Origin: Dryocola sp032000125
Lineage (GTDB): Bacteria > Pseudomonadota > Gammaproteobacteria > Enterobacterales > Enterobacteriaceae
DNA: 64,000 bases
Assembly: GCA_032000125.1 (NCBI GenBank)
Contig: DAMALH010000021.1
Coordinates: forward strand, 1-64,000
Reading direction: 5' to 3'
In this document: positions 1-8,596 of the stretch, in pieces
Layout of the letters: every line of letters starts with the position of its first letter
Numbering within the stretch: position 1 is the stretch's first letter
Made by a program: the position numbers and the translations under genes
Notes under the pieces: model-generated
What the model was told of the DNA's origin: nothing
Database searches by the model: none
The model's input: only the letters and a program-made list of their open reading frames with translations

Positions 1-427
1 GAGCAGCACCCACAACGCGCCCTTGCTCATGGGGCATAGCGGCGCTGGCCGCATAAGCGATCAGCCCCTGCGTCATCGCCGTACCCAGCAGACCCACGGC
101 AAACATGCCCGCCAGCAGGGCCGGCGCGGACTGCGCCAGACTGACCGCCACAAGCGCAGCTACCAGCGCCAGTAGTTGCGACGCCATCAGTCGACGGCGA
201 TCCACCCGATCACCCAGCGGCACCAGCAGCAGCAAAGCCAGCGCACAGCCGGCTTGGGTGGCCGTAACCACGCTGCCGACGGCTGCATGACCGATGCGAA
301 AGTCCCGCGCCAACGTGTCCAGCAGGGGCTGCGCGTAATAAACATTCGCCACGCTCAACCCGCTGGCTGAGGCAAACAGCCACACGAGGCTGCGCGGCAA
401 CGTTGGTGAAATGGAAGAAGCGGTCAT
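1..427 (-). CDS. MFS transporter, N-terminal part (gene runs off the window)
   Basis: Read on the minus strand from an ATG at 427, the frame is open to the window edge (about 142 residues). The protein has a short cytoplasmic N-terminus, then hydrophobic helices with an early NVYYAQPLLD stretch and, after the second helix, a GDRVDRRR loop. These fit the drug/sugar exporter-like major facilitator proteins of the YgaY/YnfM kind. It is inner-membrane and probably a proton-driven exporter. It is divergent from the HxlR regulator at 538, which suggests control by that regulator. Substrate unknown. The C-terminal two thirds lie outside the window. Confidence 0.85.
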   Translation of the reverse strand, partial: MTASSISPTLPRSLVWLFASASGLSVANVYYAQPLLDTLARDFRIGHAAVGSVVTATQAGCALALLLLVPLGDRVDRRRLMASQLLALVAALVAVSLAQSAPALLAGMFAVGLLGTAMTQGLIAYAASAAMPHEQGRVVGAA

Positions 428-537
428 GATCCCTTACCCACCCAATCTGGTTTCAAAACAAAACTGATTGAATGCTAGGCCATGCAGTTTTAAAATGCAA
501 CCACAATCCCTAACCCGTCGGCCCGCCAGGAGATACC

Positions 538-984
538 ATGCCGCCCCGCAAGCTAATGAAAGACGAACCTTGTCCCGTTGCGCGCTCCGTCGATCTGATC
601 GGCGATCGCTGGTCGCTGCTCATCGTCCGCGACGCCTTTGATGGCATGCGTCGCTTCAGTGATTTTCAGCGTAGCCTGGGCGTAGCCCGCAATATCCTTT
701 CCGATCGGCTGCGCAAGCTGCTTGATGCCGGCATACTTGAAATGCAGGCGGCCTCGGATGGCACCGCCTATCAGGAGTACGTTCTTACGGCCAGGGGAGA
801 AAGTCTGTTTCCCATCGTGGTAGCGCTGCGACAATGGGGTGAACAATATCTGTTCGCGCTTGATGAGCACCATTCAGTATTGCTCGACAAGAACACGAAC
901 AAGCCGGTTCCGCGAATGTCGCCACGGGCCGAAGATGGTTCAGTACTGCTGCCCGCCGCTACCGTGGTGAGAAAACTTCCGTAG
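538..984 (+). CDS. HxlR-family winged-helix transcriptional regulator
   Basis: The 148-residue protein has the HxlR hallmark near its N-terminus: a Cys at residue 12 in a CPV motif, followed by the DLIGDRWSLLIVRDA helix and a DNA-recognition segment with LGVARNILSDRL. Members are dimeric winged-helix regulators that often respond to redox stress or electrophiles through the conserved Cys. A good AGGAGATACC ribosome site precedes the ATG. It is transcribed away from the MFS gene, with 110 bp between the two starts, a typical regulator/efflux pair. The inducer is unknown. Confidence 0.9.
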   Translation: MPPRKLMKDEPCPVARSVDLIGDRWSLLIVRDAFDGMRRFSDFQRSLGVARNILSDRLRKLLDAGILEMQAASDGTAYQEYVLTARGESLFPIVVALRQWGEQYLFALDEHHSVLLDKNTNKPVPRMSPRAEDGSVLLPAATVVRKLP

Positions 985-1099
985 GCCAATATGCAGCAGG
1001 TTGTGGGTACTATGGTGGCGTGGATGAAATAGTGTTCTTCGGTTATGAAGCAAATGCCGCAGCTCGATGCCAGTTACTCGTTTGCGGGATCTGATAAAC

Positions 1100-1777
1100 C
1101 TATTCCTTCCCGTATAAACGCCGCGAACTGCTTTCAATCTTCGTTGAAATACGTCGTTTTTGCATGGTTCTTGTCCAGCTTACGGAAAGCCCTGCCGCTG
1201 AAAGCAGGCGGTGATACTGCTCGTCGTCAAACGGCGTATGCCAGGCGATAGCTATCGCTTGTGCGACGCTCACCTCGCTTACGCGAGAAACCAGCTCCAG
1301 CGGTGAATCTGTAGAAACATTTCCTGCCGACACCACCCTGTACAACCAGCCACAGTAGCCCGATTTCTGCAGCAAAGCCGCCATATCACCGATGCCAGAA
1401 TGGTAGTTAAGCTTAAAGCACGGCGAACGCGGCTGTGTGACCTGAATCAGGGCATCGCCCCAGCGGAAGATATCGCCGATATAGACGTTCTCTTCCGTCA
1501 GCCCCTCAGTGGAAAGGTTTTCCCCGAAAGCCGGAGCGGCAAACTGCTCTGCCTGCTCGGGAAACTCCCGCGCCCAGTAGAGATAATGTTCGCGAGGATA
1601 ATGGCACAGGGCACGGTCTGGCCCGCCGTGAATCACTTTCTCGGCCTGCCGATCGCCTTCCAGTCCCAGCTCGGTCAGCCGTAGCTCGCCGTCCACCTGA
1701 TATTTTGCAATCGCACTCGGCCTGCTGCCCGTGTAATCACGAATTTTGCCGATATAAACCTGTAGCGGATAGCGCAT
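1100..1777 (-). CDS. yiiM: YiiM, MOSC-domain protein
   Basis: The 225-residue protein (E. coli YiiM is 224) starts at MRYPLQVYIGKI. The longer upstream frame is rejected because it reads through a transcription terminator. It carries the MOSC fold with the conserved Cys at residue 120 in TQPRSPC, the position that binds molybdenum cofactor in this family. E. coli YiiM is linked to detoxification of 6-N-hydroxylaminopurine and related N-hydroxylated compounds. It lies downstream of sodA as in E. coli, but kdgT, which separates them there, is absent. Confidence 0.95.
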   Translation of the reverse strand: MRYPLQVYIGKIRDYTGSRPSAIAKYQVDGELRLTELGLEGDRQAEKVIHGGPDRALCHYPREHYLYWAREFPEQAEQFAAPAFGENLSTEGLTEENVYIGDIFRWGDALIQVTQPRSPCFKLNYHSGIGDMAALLQKSGYCGWLYRVVSAGNVSTDSPLELVSRVSEVSVAQAIAIAWHTPFDDEQYHRLLSAAGLSVSWTRTMQKRRISTKIESSSRRLYGKE

Positions 1778-1805
1778 CTGTCTCTCCCTGTTAAACAACA
1801 GACAT

Positions 1806-1831
1806 AAAAAAAGCGAGCCATCAGGCTCGCT
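1806..1831 (-). terminator. Rho-independent terminator, copy B
   Basis: GCGAGCC (1813-1819), loop ATCA, GGCTCGC (1824-1830). On the minus strand the stem is followed by seven T residues, so it terminates transcription arriving from sodA before yiiM. It is identical in stem and loop to the hairpin at 1961-1978. Confidence 0.85.
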
Positions 1832-1844
1832 ACAGATTGGTGAC

Positions 1845-1875
1845 AACGCCGCGAAAACGTGGTTTTCGCGGCGTT
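1845..1875. repeat. Perfect 14-bp inverted repeat with 3-nt loop
   Basis: Arms 1845-1858 (AACGCCGCGAAAAC) and 1862-1875 (GTTTTCGCGGCGTT) are exact complements around GTG. It has no T-tract in either direction. It sits between the two copies of the sodA terminator hairpin in a region without a gene. Confidence 0.85.
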
Positions 1876-1960
1876 GGGCAAACCACAAAAATAATCCCTA
1901 GATCTTACAAGAATCAGGAAAGTGGCTTTTAACCCCAAAAAACGTTGTCAGCATTCTTAA

Positions 1961-1978
1961 GCGAGCCATCAGGCTCGC
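1961..1978 (-). terminator. sodA-proximal hairpin, copy A
   Basis: Same 7-bp stem and ATCA loop as copy B at 1813-1830, placed 22 bases after the sodA stop. On the minus strand it is followed only by TTAAG, so it is a weaker terminator than copy B. Confidence 0.7.
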
Positions 1979-2000
1979 TTCTGGTCAGTTGCAATGCAAC

Positions 2001-2621
2001 TTATTTTTTAGCAGCAAAACGCGCAGCCGCTTCGTCCCAGTTCACAACTTCCCAGAACGCTTTGATGTAGTCAGGACGTTTGTTCTGATACTTCAGGTAG
2101 TAAGCGTGTTCCCACACGTCCAGACCGATAATCGGGAAGCCGGAAACGCCGGAAACGGCTTCGCCCATCAGCGGGCTATCCTGGTTTGCGGTGGAAACCA
2201 CGGCCAGTTTGTCGCCTTTCAGCACAAGCCACGCCCAGCCAGAGCCGAAACGGGTTGCAGCCGCTTTTTCAAATTCTTCTTTGAATTTCTCAACGCTGCC
2301 GAAATCGCGCTCGATGGCAGCTTTCAGGTCGCCCTGCAGGGTAGTGCCGGTTTTCAGGCCTTTCCAGAAGAAGCTGTGGTTAGCGTGGCCGCCCGCGTTG
2401 TTACGCAGAACGGTTTTCTTGTCCGCCGGCAGTTGATCCAGTTTAGCGATCAGATCTTCAACATCCAGTTTTGCGAATTCTGGCAGAGATTCCAGCGCCG
2501 CGTTAGCGTTGTTGACGTAGGTCTGGTGGTGTTTAGTGTGATGGATTTCCATCGTTTGCTTGTCGAAGTGTGGTTCCAGGGCGTCGTAAGCGTAAGGCAG
2601 GGATGGCAGTGTATAACTCAT
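2001..2621 (-). CDS. sodA: Manganese superoxide dismutase SodA
   Basis: The 206-residue protein is nearly identical to E. coli SodA from MSYTLPSLPYAYDALEPHF to the FAAKK end. It converts superoxide to hydrogen peroxide and oxygen in the cytoplasm. The Mn ligands are visible: His in the MEIHHTKHH stretch, the His of the GGHANHSFF helix region, and Asp and His in LDVWEHAYY. Met start at 2621 is preferred over an in-frame ATG five codons upstream because it matches the family length, with GGAG about 12 bases upstream. An iron-type regulatory site lies in its promoter. Confidence 0.98.
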   Translation of the reverse strand: MSYTLPSLPYAYDALEPHFDKQTMEIHHTKHHQTYVNNANAALESLPEFAKLDVEDLIAKLDQLPADKKTVLRNNAGGHANHSFFWKGLKTGTTLQGDLKAAIERDFGSVEKFKEEFEKAAATRFGSGWAWLVLKGDKLAVVSTANQDSPLMGEAVSGVSGFPIIGLDVWEHAYYLKYQNKRPDYIKAFWEVVNWDEAAARFAAKK

Positions 2622-2685
2622 GTTCATCATCTCCATTATTGTCGGGCGGCGCGAAAGCCGTTAACGCCGCGTAATCAGTTGGTTC

Positions 2686-2723
2686 ATTATAGTTAATTAA
2701 ATGATATTGAAAATGTTTATCAA
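2686..2723 (-). promoter_or_regulatory. sodA promoter with Fur-like box
   Basis: On the minus strand there is a perfect -10 TATAAT (plus coordinates 2686-2691). Just upstream is an AT-rich stretch with GATAAACATTTTCAATATC (within about 2701-2723) that resembles the Fur operator overlapping the E. coli sodA promoter. Fur, ArcA and SoxS control of sodA is known in E. coli. Only the -10 and the Fur-like match are seen here. Confidence 0.6.
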
Positions 2724-2838
2724 TGCCGTACTTTCAGCATGGTTATAACTTTTTGGCATTTATAAGAAAAAACGAGGCTTGTCAGAACGATAAAGCGCGG
2801 ATAACCGCGCGGTAAGAAGGCCAGCCGGGGCAAATCGA

Positions 2839-3687
2839 TCACATTTCTTCGCTATACCGCTGGCGCCATACGCGCGGCGTTAATCCCGTCTCTTTGGTAA
2901 AGACCACGGAGAAGTAGTTGCTGTCCTCAAAGCCGCAGCGCGTGGCGATATCGCCGATCAGCATCTCGCTATGACGCAGCAAATCCTGCGCCTGGCAGAT
3001 GCGTAGCTGACGCAGATACTGGCTGATGGTCATCCCGGTCTGCTGGCGAAAAAGCTGACGAAGCTGGCGCTCCGCTACCTGATGCTGCTGGCAAAACTGC
3101 TGTAGCCCGAACGGTGTTTCCAGACACTTTCCAAGCGCCGCTATCAGCAAATCCAGCGTTTCGCCGCTGTCCGGCCCTGCGGCATCCTGCGGCTGATAAC
3201 GGTGACGTTGCAGCAAAATACAGAGCTGCAGGAACAGGCTTTCCGTCAGGCAAAGCGAGAGCGCATCCTGTTTCGGGCTTTCATGCGCCAGTTGCCCGAT
3301 GATCTGCCGCGCCTGGGCCATGCCGTAGCTGCTAAGCCGCCAGCGCGGGTCCTTGCCCGCGACCGTTTGCCGGTGCAGCAAATCGTCCCAATCGACGTTG
3401 AGTTTTAACCTTTCCGGGCAGTAGATGATGTTATGCAGGACGAGATCGTTTACCGACTCATAGCGGTGGCGGTCTTCAGCACGAATGTAAAAAAGATCGC
3501 CGCAGGTGATGCGATACGGCCGGTCGTTAAGCACATGCAGCCCGTTGCCGCGCCACACCAGCACCAGTTCGCAGAACTCATGCGTATGTTCAGCAAAAAC
3601 GTTTTGCGGATAGCGGTCCGCCACCGCCACGGGCTGGGAGGGGGACGCAAAAAAATCCGCCTTTTTCAAAACCAGATGACTGCCCAC
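2839..3687 (-). CDS. rhaR: RhaR, AraC-family L-rhamnose activator of rhaSR
   Basis: The 282-residue protein has the same length as E. coli RhaR. It has an N-terminal cupin sensor domain (HTHEFCELVLVWRGNGLHVL) and a C-terminal double helix-turn-helix (FRQQTGMTISQYLRQLR; CGFEDSNYFSVVF). It binds L-rhamnose and activates the rhaSR promoter. The start is a GTG at 3687, with GAGG eight bases upstream and no in-frame ATG giving the family length. It lies 75 bp downstream of rhaS in the same direction. The rhaT gene that follows in E. coli is not present; sodA comes next. Confidence 0.96.
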   Translation of the reverse strand: MGSHLVLKKADFFASPSQPVAVADRYPQNVFAEHTHEFCELVLVWRGNGLHVLNDRPYRITCGDLFYIRAEDRHRYESVNDLVLHNIIYCPERLKLNVDWDDLLHRQTVAGKDPRWRLSSYGMAQARQIIGQLAHESPKQDALSLCLTESLFLQLCILLQRHRYQPQDAAGPDSGETLDLLIAALGKCLETPFGLQQFCQQHQVAERQLRQLFRQQTGMTISQYLRQLRICQAQDLLRHSEMLIGDIATRCGFEDSNYFSVVFTKETGLTPRVWRQRYSEEM

Positions 3688-3762
3688 CGCATGCGCCTCT
3701 TCACCAGAACAGCCAGAAAGTATTGGCTTTTTCGGCGCAAAAAACGGTGATTGCCTTCGCGA

Positions 3763-4599
3763 TTACTGAAGTTGCGTGTCCCGCCCCTGGCGAATTTCGC
3801 GCGGCGACCAGGAAAACTCGCGTTTAAACAGCGTCGAGAAGTGGTTGCTGTCGCCAAACCCGCACTGGAAAGCGATCTCCGTAACGCTCTCATCGCCGTG
3901 GCGCAGCAGATGACGCGCTTTCATCAGGCGTAAACGATTGAGATAGCGCTGCGGCGTTAAGCCGGTTTGCTGTTTGAGCTGGCGATGCAGCGTGCGCAGA
4001 GAAAGCGTGAACTGGGAAGCCAGCCTGTCCCAGCAAACCTCCTCGGCGTAATGGTCCTCAAGCCAGGCCATAAGCTGATTCAACCGCCCCTGGGCATTGG
4101 CTGCCCCTTCCAGCATGCTGCCTTTGCGCAGCAGCACCAGCAGTTGCATAAACAGAATTTCGCGGTTCGCAACGGCATGGGTATCCGTGCTTTCACCGAT
4201 TTTTTCGAACTGTTCTATCAGCCCGCGCACCTGCTGCAATACCGGCTGGTTCACCCGCCAGTGCGACGGGTAGTTGCCGTCCTGCTCCTGCGGCAGCAGC
4301 TTATCCAGCCCGGAAAGGAAGCAAAACGCATCCGGCGCGCGATACAGGATATTGGTCAGACAGAGGTTTTCAGTATGCTCATATAAATGGCGATCGTGGT
4401 CACGCACGAAGCATACTGAACCACCGCTTAGCGTGTAAGGCTGGCCGTTAAAAACGTGGGTGCCGGTGCCGTGCTCTACGATCACTATTTCACAGAAATC
4501 ATGATGATGTTCTGGAAACGCCGCCTGCGGCAGGCGAGGCTCAATCGCCACCGACGCTTTTCCTGACGGGAAGAAATCAAAGCCATGCAGTATTGTCAT
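3763..4599 (-). CDS. rhaS: RhaS, AraC-family L-rhamnose activator of rhaBAD
   Basis: The 278-residue protein, exactly the E. coli length when started at MTILHGFDFFPSG, has the cupin rhamnose pocket (FPEHHHDFCEIVIVEHGTG) and two C-terminal helix-turn-helix motifs (LSLRTLHRQLKQQTGLTPQR; CGFGDSNHFSTLF). It activates rhaBAD together with CRP. The in-frame ATG eight codons upstream is rejected on family length. It is divergent from rhaB across a 302-bp control region. Confidence 0.97.
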   Translation of the reverse strand: MTILHGFDFFPSGKASVAIEPRLPQAAFPEHHHDFCEIVIVEHGTGTHVFNGQPYTLSGGSVCFVRDHDRHLYEHTENLCLTNILYRAPDAFCFLSGLDKLLPQEQDGNYPSHWRVNQPVLQQVRGLIEQFEKIGESTDTHAVANREILFMQLLVLLRKGSMLEGAANAQGRLNQLMAWLEDHYAEEVCWDRLASQFTLSLRTLHRQLKQQTGLTPQRYLNRLRLMKARHLLRHGDESVTEIAFQCGFGDSNHFSTLFKREFSWSPREIRQGRDTQLQ

Positions 4600-4901
4600 G
4601 CTCGCACCCACCACCCTTATCAATCGTTGCCTGATAGTAGATAACGATTCTCATCTACACCTTAAATTTTCGACACGAAATCCGTTAAAAAGCGTTCGTT
4701 TTTTAAGAAACCGGGGGAAATATCCGGAAATGCGGGGAGCATCACAGGCCGCCGGCGACGGCGGCAAAAGCGAATTTGTGATATCACTCACGCCCACCTT
4801 TGCTTCTTTGCCAGCGCGGCATTACCTCTGTCAGTAATAAGAAGGTGGAAACGGGGGTTAGTTTTTACAGTGGGGTCAATTAACTCGCAAGGACCCTGAC
4901 A
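4600..4901. promoter_or_regulatory. rhaS-rhaB divergent control region with CRP and RhaS sites
   Basis: This 302-bp gap holds no gene. A CRP-like site TGTGA-N6-TCACG lies at 4777-4792. Immediately downstream are two direct-repeat-like segments: about 4796-4822 (CACCTTTGCTTCTTTGCCAG) and about 4824-4850 (CATTACCTCTGTCAGTAATA). They closely match the two half-sites bound by a RhaS dimer in the E. coli rhaBAD promoter, including the TGTCAGTAA core. The rhaSR promoter with RhaR sites should lie in the left half, but I cannot place it base by base. Confidence 0.75.
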
Positions 4902-6374
4902 ATGACTCTTCGCCATAGTGTTGCGGTTGACGTGGGCGCTTCAAGTGGCCGTGTCATGCTGGCGCGTTTCGATCGCGACGCCCGCAGCGTTTGCCTGCGT
5001 GAAATCCACCGTTTCACCAACTGTCTGCGGCAGATAGCCGATTCCGTCGCCTGGGATCTGGACGCGCTGGAGCACGAAATCCGCACCGGCCTGCAAAAAG
5101 CCTGCGATGAAGGCATCGCCATCGACAGCATCGGTATCGACACCTGGGGCGTGGATTTTGTGCTGATTGACCGCGACGGTAACCGCGTCGGCCTGCCGGT
5201 TTCGTACCGCGACAGCCGCACCGATGGCGTAATGGAAACCGCGCTTGATGAGTTAGGCGGTGAAGAAATTTATCGCCGCACCGGCATTCAGTTCCTGCCT
5301 TTCAATACGCTTTACCAGCTACGAGCCCTGAGCAAACGGCAGCCGGAGCTGCTCGATAAAGTCGAGCACGCGCTGCTGATCCCGGACTATTTCTGCTACC
5401 GCTTAACCGGCGTGCTGAACTGGGAATATACCAACGCCACCACCACGCAGCTCATCAATATCAACAGCGATAGCTGGGATGACACGCTGCTTGACTGGGC
5501 CTGCGTGCCGCGTAAATGGTTTGGCACCCCCACGCATCCGGGCAGCGTTATCGGTGAGTGGATTTGTCAGGAAGGCAACAAAATCCCTGTCGTTTCCGTT
5601 GCCACTCACGACACCGCCAGCGCGGTCATCGGCGCGCCGTTGAAAGACAAAGATGCCGCTTATCTTTCGTCCGGCACCTGGTCTTTGATGGGTTTTGAAA
5701 GCAAAACGCCTTACGCGACAGAAAAAGCGCTGGCCGCCAACATCACCAACGAAGGCGGGGCGGAAGGCCGCTACCGGGTGCTGAAAAATATTATGGGGCT
5801 GTGGCTGCTGCAACGCGTGACCAAAGAGCTGGCGATTGCCGATCTGCCGGATTTAATCGCCCACACGCGGCAGATCCCCGCCTGTAAGTTTGTCATCAAT
5901 CCCAACGACGATCGCTTTATTAACCCGGAAAGCATGAGCCGCGAAATTCAGGCCGCCTGCCGTGAAAGCCGCCAGCCCGTTCCGCTGACGGGCTGCGAGC
6001 TGGCGCGCTGTATCTTCGACAGCCTGGCGCTGCTGTACGCGCAGACGCTTCAGGAGCTGGCCGCACTACGCGCTCGCCCGGTTAGCTGCCTACATATTGT
6101 CGGCGGCGGCAGCCAGAACGACCTGCTAAACCAGCTCTGCGCCGATGCCTGCGGAGTACCGGTATTGGCCGGGCCGGTGGAGGCTTCCACGCTCGGCAAC
6201 ATCGGCTGCCAGTTGATGGCGCTGGACGAAATCGCCGACGTCGACGACTTCCGCAAAATCGTCGCCGCCAGCTACCCACTCACCTGTTTTACCCCTCAAA
6301 CAGACAGTGAAATTGCGCGATTTATGGCGCAGTTTCCGCACAACCGTCAAACCTGTAAGGAGTTTTGCGCATGA
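4902..6374 (+). CDS. rhaB: L-rhamnulose kinase RhaB
   Basis: The 490-residue FGGY-family kinase (E. coli 489) phosphorylates L-rhamnulose to L-rhamnulose 1-phosphate with ATP in the cytoplasm. The phosphate-binding loop VAVDVGASSGRV is at residues 7-18, the substrate loop GIDTWGVDF follows, and VATHDTASAV carries the catalytic Asp. C-terminal GGGSQNDLLNQ is the ATP adenosine motif. Its TGA overlaps the rhaA ATG (ATGA), so translation is coupled. First gene of the rhamnose operon. Confidence 0.98.
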   Translation: MTLRHSVAVDVGASSGRVMLARFDRDARSVCLREIHRFTNCLRQIADSVAWDLDALEHEIRTGLQKACDEGIAIDSIGIDTWGVDFVLIDRDGNRVGLPVSYRDSRTDGVMETALDELGGEEIYRRTGIQFLPFNTLYQLRALSKRQPELLDKVEHALLIPDYFCYRLTGVLNWEYTNATTTQLININSDSWDDTLLDWACVPRKWFGTPTHPGSVIGEWICQEGNKIPVVSVATHDTASAVIGAPLKDKDAAYLSSGTWSLMGFESKTPYATEKALAANITNEGGAEGRYRVLKNIMGLWLLQRVTKELAIADLPDLIAHTRQIPACKFVINPNDDRFINPESMSREIQAACRESRQPVPLTGCELARCIFDSLALLYAQTLQELAALRARPVSCLHIVGGGSQNDLLNQLCADACGVPVLAGPVEASTLGNIGCQLMALDEIADVDDFRKIVAASYPLTCFTPQTDSEIARFMAQFPHNRQTCKEFCA

Positions 6375-7630
6375 CCACCTCTATCGATCAAGCCTGGGAA
6401 CTGGCTAAGCAGCGCTTTGCTAACGTCGGCGTTGACGCGGAAACCGCGCTGCGCCAGTTGGACCGCCTGCCGGTTTCCATGCACTGCTGGCAGGGCGACG
6501 ACGTTGCCGGGTTTGAAAACCCGCATGCCCCCCTGAGCGGCGGGATCCAGGCTACCGGAAACTACCCCGGCAAAGCGCGCAACGCCACCGAACTCCGCGC
6601 CGATCTGGAGCAGGCGTTAAGCCTGATCCCAGGGCCAAAGCGGCTGAATCTGCACGCCATTTACCTTGAATCCGACGACCCGGTTTCCCGCGAAAAAATC
6701 AAACCGGAGCACTTCAAAAACTGGGTCGAATGGGCAAAAGCCAACGGGCTGGGGCTGGATTTCAACCCGTCCTGCTTCTCGCATCCCCTGAGCGCGGACG
6801 GTTTTACCCTCTCCCACGCCGATGATAAAACTCGCCAGTTCTGGATTGACCACGTTAAAGCCAGCCGCAAAGTTTCCGCCTACTTTGGCGAACAGCTCGG
6901 CACGCCGTCGGTAATGAACATCTGGATCCCGGACGGTATGAAAGACGTCACCGTTGACCGTCTGGCTCCGCGCCAGCGTCTGCTGGCCGCGCTGGACGAG
7001 GTCATGAGCGAGAAGCTGAACCCGGCGCACCACATCGACGCGGTAGAAAGTAAGCTGTTCGGCATCGGGGCGGAAAGCTACACCGTGGGCTCCAACGAAT
7101 TCTATTTTGGTTACGCCACCAGCCGCCAGACCGCGCTGTGCCTTGACGCCGGTCACTTCCATCCCACCGAAGTCGTCTCCGACAAAATCTCCAGCGCCAT
7201 GCTTTACGTGCCGCGTCTGCTGCTGCACGTCAGCCGTCCGGTGCGCTGGGACAGCGACCACGTGGTGCTGCTGGATGATGAAACCCAGGCGATTGCCAGC
7301 GAAATTATCCGCCACGACCTGTTTGACCGCGTACACATTGGCCTCGACTTCTTTGACGCCTCCATTAACCGCATCGCGGCGTGGGTTATCGGCACGCGCA
7401 ACATGAAAAAAGCCCTGCTGCGCGCCCTGCTGGAACCAACCGAAACCCTGCGCCAGCTTGAAAATGAAGGCGATTACACCGCGCGTCTGGCGCTTCTTGA
7501 AGAGCAGAAGTGCCTGCCGTGGCAGGCCGTATGGGAAATGTACTGCCAGCGTCACGACACGCCTGCGGATGCGCAGTGGCTGGATAACGTGCGCGGCTAT
7601 GAGAAAAACGTGCTGCGTCTGCGCGGCTAA
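6371..7630 (+). CDS. rhaA: L-rhamnose isomerase RhaA
   Basis: The 419-residue protein, the E. coli length, converts L-rhamnose to L-rhamnulose using divalent metal. The TIM-barrel core is highly conserved (LHAIYLESD, LDFNPSCFSHPLSADGFTLS, GIGAESYTVGS, CLDAGHFHPTE, HIGLDFFDASINRIAAW). The MTTSID start overlaps the rhaB stop. A slightly earlier ATG (6365) is less likely. A 63-bp gap with a hairpin separates it from rhaD. Confidence 0.98.
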   Translation: MTTSIDQAWELAKQRFANVGVDAETALRQLDRLPVSMHCWQGDDVAGFENPHAPLSGGIQATGNYPGKARNATELRADLEQALSLIPGPKRLNLHAIYLESDDPVSREKIKPEHFKNWVEWAKANGLGLDFNPSCFSHPLSADGFTLSHADDKTRQFWIDHVKASRKVSAYFGEQLGTPSVMNIWIPDGMKDVTVDRLAPRQRLLAALDEVMSEKLNPAHHIDAVESKLFGIGAESYTVGSNEFYFGYATSRQTALCLDAGHFHPTEVVSDKISSAMLYVPRLLLHVSRPVRWDSDHVVLLDDETQAIASEIIRHDLFDRVHIGLDFFDASINRIAAWVIGTRNMKKALLRALLEPTETLRQLENEGDYTARLALLEEQKCLPWQAVWEMYCQRHDTPADAQWLDNVRGYEKNVLRLRG

Positions 7631-7645
7631 CCGAGCTTATCTCAA

Positions 7646-7666
7646 CCTTCTCCCTCAGGGAGAAGG
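7646..7666. repeat. Intercistronic hairpin between rhaA and rhaD
   Basis: CCTTCTCCC, loop TCA, GGGAGAAGG form a perfect 9-bp stem. The sequence resembles the short CTCCCT...AGGGAG dispersed palindromes common between enterobacterial genes. It may stabilise or set the ratio of rhaBA to rhaD message. The rhaD ribosome site (AAAGGAACC) follows it. Confidence 0.7.
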
Positions 7667-7693
7667 AGAAAAATTTAAAGGAACCATAAGACT

Positions 7694-8518
7694 ATGCAGA
7701 ACATCCTTAACGCCTGGTTTGTAGAAGGCATGATCAAAGCGACCAGCGATGCCTGGCTGAAAGGCTGGGACGAGCGCAACGGCGGCAATATTACCCTGCG
7801 CCTGGACGAAGCCGATATCGCGCCTTTCCAGGCTGATTTTCATGCCGAACCGCGCTATATCAAGCTGAGCCAGCAGATGCCGGCACTCGCCAATACGGCG
7901 TTTACCGTCACCGGTTCCGGCAAGTTCTTCCGCAACGTTCAGCTCGATCCGGCTGCAAATATTGGCCTGGTAAAAGTGGACAGCGCAGGCGCGGGCTATC
8001 ACATTTTGTGGGGGCTTGAAAACGAAGCGGTGCCGACGTCTGAACTCGCATCACACTTCCAGTCACACTGCGTGCGCATGAAAGTGACTGACGGGCGCGA
8101 TCGCGTAATTATGCACTGTCACGCCACCAACCTGATTGCCCTGACTTACGTGCTGGAGAACGACACCGACATCATCACCCGCAAGCTGTGGGAAGGCAGC
8201 ACCGAGTGTCTGGTCGTGTTCCCGGATGGGGTAGGCATTCTGCCGTGGATGGTGCCGGGCACCGATGATATTGGCACAGCGACCGCAGGCGAGATGCAGA
8301 AACACTCGCTCGTGCTGTGGCCGTTCCACGGCGTATTCGGCAGCGGCCCAACGCTCGACGAAGCCTTTGGCCTTATCGATACCGCCGAGAAGTCCGCTGA
8401 GGTATTAGTGAAAGTCATCTCGATGGGCGGTATGAAACAGACCATCAGCCGTGACGAACTTATCGCGCTCGGCAAACGATTTGGCGTAACGCCATTAGCC
8501 AGTGCCTTAGAGCTTTAA
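7694..8518 (+). CDS. rhaD: L-rhamnulose-1-phosphate aldolase RhaD
   Basis: The 274-residue class II zinc aldolase, the E. coli length, splits L-rhamnulose 1-phosphate into dihydroxyacetone phosphate and L-lactaldehyde. The zinc ligands fall exactly where known: His141 and His143 in MHCHATN and His212 in PFHGVFG. The catalytic Glu117 lies in EAVPTSE. The lactaldehyde formed is the presumed substrate of the alcohol dehydrogenase encoded further down the same operon. Confidence 0.98.
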   Translation: MQNILNAWFVEGMIKATSDAWLKGWDERNGGNITLRLDEADIAPFQADFHAEPRYIKLSQQMPALANTAFTVTGSGKFFRNVQLDPAANIGLVKVDSAGAGYHILWGLENEAVPTSELASHFQSHCVRMKVTDGRDRVIMHCHATNLIALTYVLENDTDIITRKLWEGSTECLVVFPDGVGILPWMVPGTDDIGTATAGEMQKHSLVLWPFHGVFGSGPTLDEAFGLIDTAEKSAEVLVKVISMGGMKQTISRDELIALGKRFGVTPLASALEL

Positions 8519-8530
8519 GCCGTAAATACG

Positions 8531-8545
8531 GGGCGGTTACCGCCC
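8531..8545 (+). repeat. Hairpin between rhaD and the sugar-binding protein gene
   Basis: GGGCGG, loop TTA, CCGCCC: perfect 6-bp GC stem 12 bases after the rhaD stop, followed by TGTGAAAATT rather than a clean T-run. It is probably a partial terminator or RNA-stability hairpin inside the operon. Confidence 0.55.
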
Positions 8546-8596
8546 TGTGAAAATTATAAAAACCTGCAAACTGACCCTACATGTGGAGTACAAGCA

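Noticed and set aside
1989..2696. 235-codon open frame opposite sodA
   Set aside because: It is the antisense shadow of a highly conserved gene, with no domain and no separate ribosome site.
6617..7555. 312-codon open frame opposite rhaA
   Set aside because: Long antisense frames arise from GC-rich codon bias; the rhaA product is conserved along its whole length.
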